A stretch of DNA of 5,318 nt from positions 1 to 5,318 of the forward strand of contig CAKUMG010000496.1 of the NCBI GenBank assembly GCA_934667465.1, written 5' to 3'. Of the stretch, positions 4,869 to 5,318 are shown piece by piece. Made by a program: the position numbers and the translations under genes. This DNA comes from an uncultured Actinoplanes sp. (GTDB lineage Bacteria > Actinomycetota > Actinomycetes > Mycobacteriales > Micromonosporaceae). Position 1 is the first letter of the stretch. Each line of letters opens with the position of its first letter. Under the pieces are notes generated by a model. The model was not told the origin of the DNA. It was given only the letters and a program-made list of their open reading frames with translations, and searched no databases.

Positions 4869-5213
4869 ATGACCCCGCACGGCTCCGTCGACCGCCCGAT
4901 CGACGCCGTCGCCGGCCTGGTCCCCGACCAGCCCCACGCCGTCGCCGCCGTCGCATCCCTGCTCGAGGCGGGTCACGCCGTCTCACCCGTACGGCCGCAG
5001 GACCCCACCCCCGGCACCCTCCGCGAATGGGGTCCCGACACCACGATCCTCAACCTCTACCTGCACGGCCTCGACCTGGGCCACATCCTCCTGGTCGTCC
5101 CCGCCACCCCGGCCACCCGCGAGGAGATCGGCCGCAACCTGACCCGCCACCAGGGCAAGGGCATCTACTACTTCACCCCCGCCGCCGTCGAATCCCTCAC
5201 CATCCCCGCCTGA
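4869..5213 (+). CDS. Unrecognised 114-residue protein, possibly YflT-like
   Basis: This is a short soluble protein without signal peptide or membrane helix. The order suggests an alpha/beta fold. An opening strand (residues 11-19) is followed by a helix, HAVAAVASLLEAGHAVSPV (23-41). Then come a linker with LREWGP, a mixed segment ILNLYLHGLDLGHILLVVP (60-78), a helix ATREEIGRNLTRHQ (82-95) and a final strand with GIYYF (98-102). The pattern of an Ala-rich helix ending in a Gly turn, then a hydrophobic strand and a helix before a short aromatic strand, recalls small stress proteins of the YflT type. Similarity is weak and I would not name it. The start is well supported by TGGAGG at 4855. It is divergent from the kinase, so shared control is possible. 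Confidence 0.75.
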   Translation: MTPHGSVDRPIDAVAGLVPDQPHAVAAVASLLEAGHAVSPVRPQDPTPGTLREWGPDTTILNLYLHGLDLGHILLVVPATPATREEIGRNLTRHQGKGIYYFTPAAVESLTIPA

Positions 5214-5245
5214 CCCGGGTCTCCGATGATTTCCGACCGACGTCG

Positions 5246-5273
5246 GGGGCTCGAATGCGGCGCGCGAGGCCCC
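5246..5273 (+). terminator. Candidate terminator after the 114-residue gene
   Basis: GGGGCTCG (5246-5253) pairs with 5265-5273 (CGAGGCCCC) in eight pairs with one bulged G, around an 11-base loop. It begins 33 bases after the stop codon. A perfect palindrome CCGACGTCGG (5237-5246) touches its left edge. No T tract follows, so this is a position-based call. Confidence 0.4.
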
Positions 5274-5318
5274 GCTGATACATGACCGGGGCGACGGACG
5301 AGTCGGCCTGTACGCCGG

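Noticed and set aside
3099..5213. A 704-codon open frame on the + strand running antisense through most of the kinase
   Set aside because: Its upstream part is rich in Arg, Asp, Gln and His with no fold pattern, as expected opposite a G/C-biased gene. Only its last 114 codons (from 4869) are genuine, with their own ribosome binding site.
5282..5318. Possible start of another + strand gene (MTGATDESACTP…)
   Set aside because: Only 12 codons are visible, without a clear ribosome binding site.
5197..5318. Possible 3' end of a - strand gene entering from the right edge
   Set aside because: The open stretch is short, overlaps the well-supported gene ending at 5213, and shows no recognisable pattern.

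Overview
The window is very GC-rich with strong third-position G/C bias, uses GTG as well as ATG starts, and carries ECF-type sigma fragments and a MASE1-type sensor kinase. This suggests a high-GC actinobacterium, perhaps Micromonosporaceae-like. That placement is inference from composition and gene types; no taxonomic marker is present.

Left part, + strand (1-2001). The 3' end of an ECF sigma-70 gene enters from the left edge and stops at 397. It is followed by two strong stem-loops (403-450 and 482-521), which look like tandem terminators. A perfect Crp/GlxR-type palindrome lies at 560-575 and a structured leader at 599-633. A new transcription unit then starts at 669. It encodes a divergent sigma-factor-like protein (669-1253), overlapped by ATGA coupling with an unrecognised gene at 1250. 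The coding signal of that gene jumps from one frame to another near 1420, so it is either frameshifted (natural or a sequencing error) or recoded. Its downstream part ends at 2001.

Right part, mainly - strand (2114-4736). A large membrane sensor histidine kinase (MASE1-PAS-HisKA-HATPase_c) is read leftwards, followed by a small two-helix membrane protein (2114-2374). The kinase carries two in-frame repeat tracts. One is an Arg/Glu/Gln/Gly repeat in an early loop of the membrane domain. The other is a 62-residue Asn/Asp-Ala-Ala-Pro repeat set into the ATP-binding domain between the N box and the G1 box. No response regulator is visible nearby, so the kinase looks orphan here.

Right edge, + strand (4869-5213). 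A short, well-supported gene for a 114-residue unrecognised protein, weakly reminiscent of YflT-type stress proteins, is divergent from the kinase across a 132-base spacer with two palindromes. A possible terminator follows; the last 40 bases hold nothing I can support.

The most unusual points are the repeat insertion in the kinase catalytic domain, the tandem canonical/divergent sigma arrangement with a clean Crp-type operator between them, and the frameshifted third cistron.
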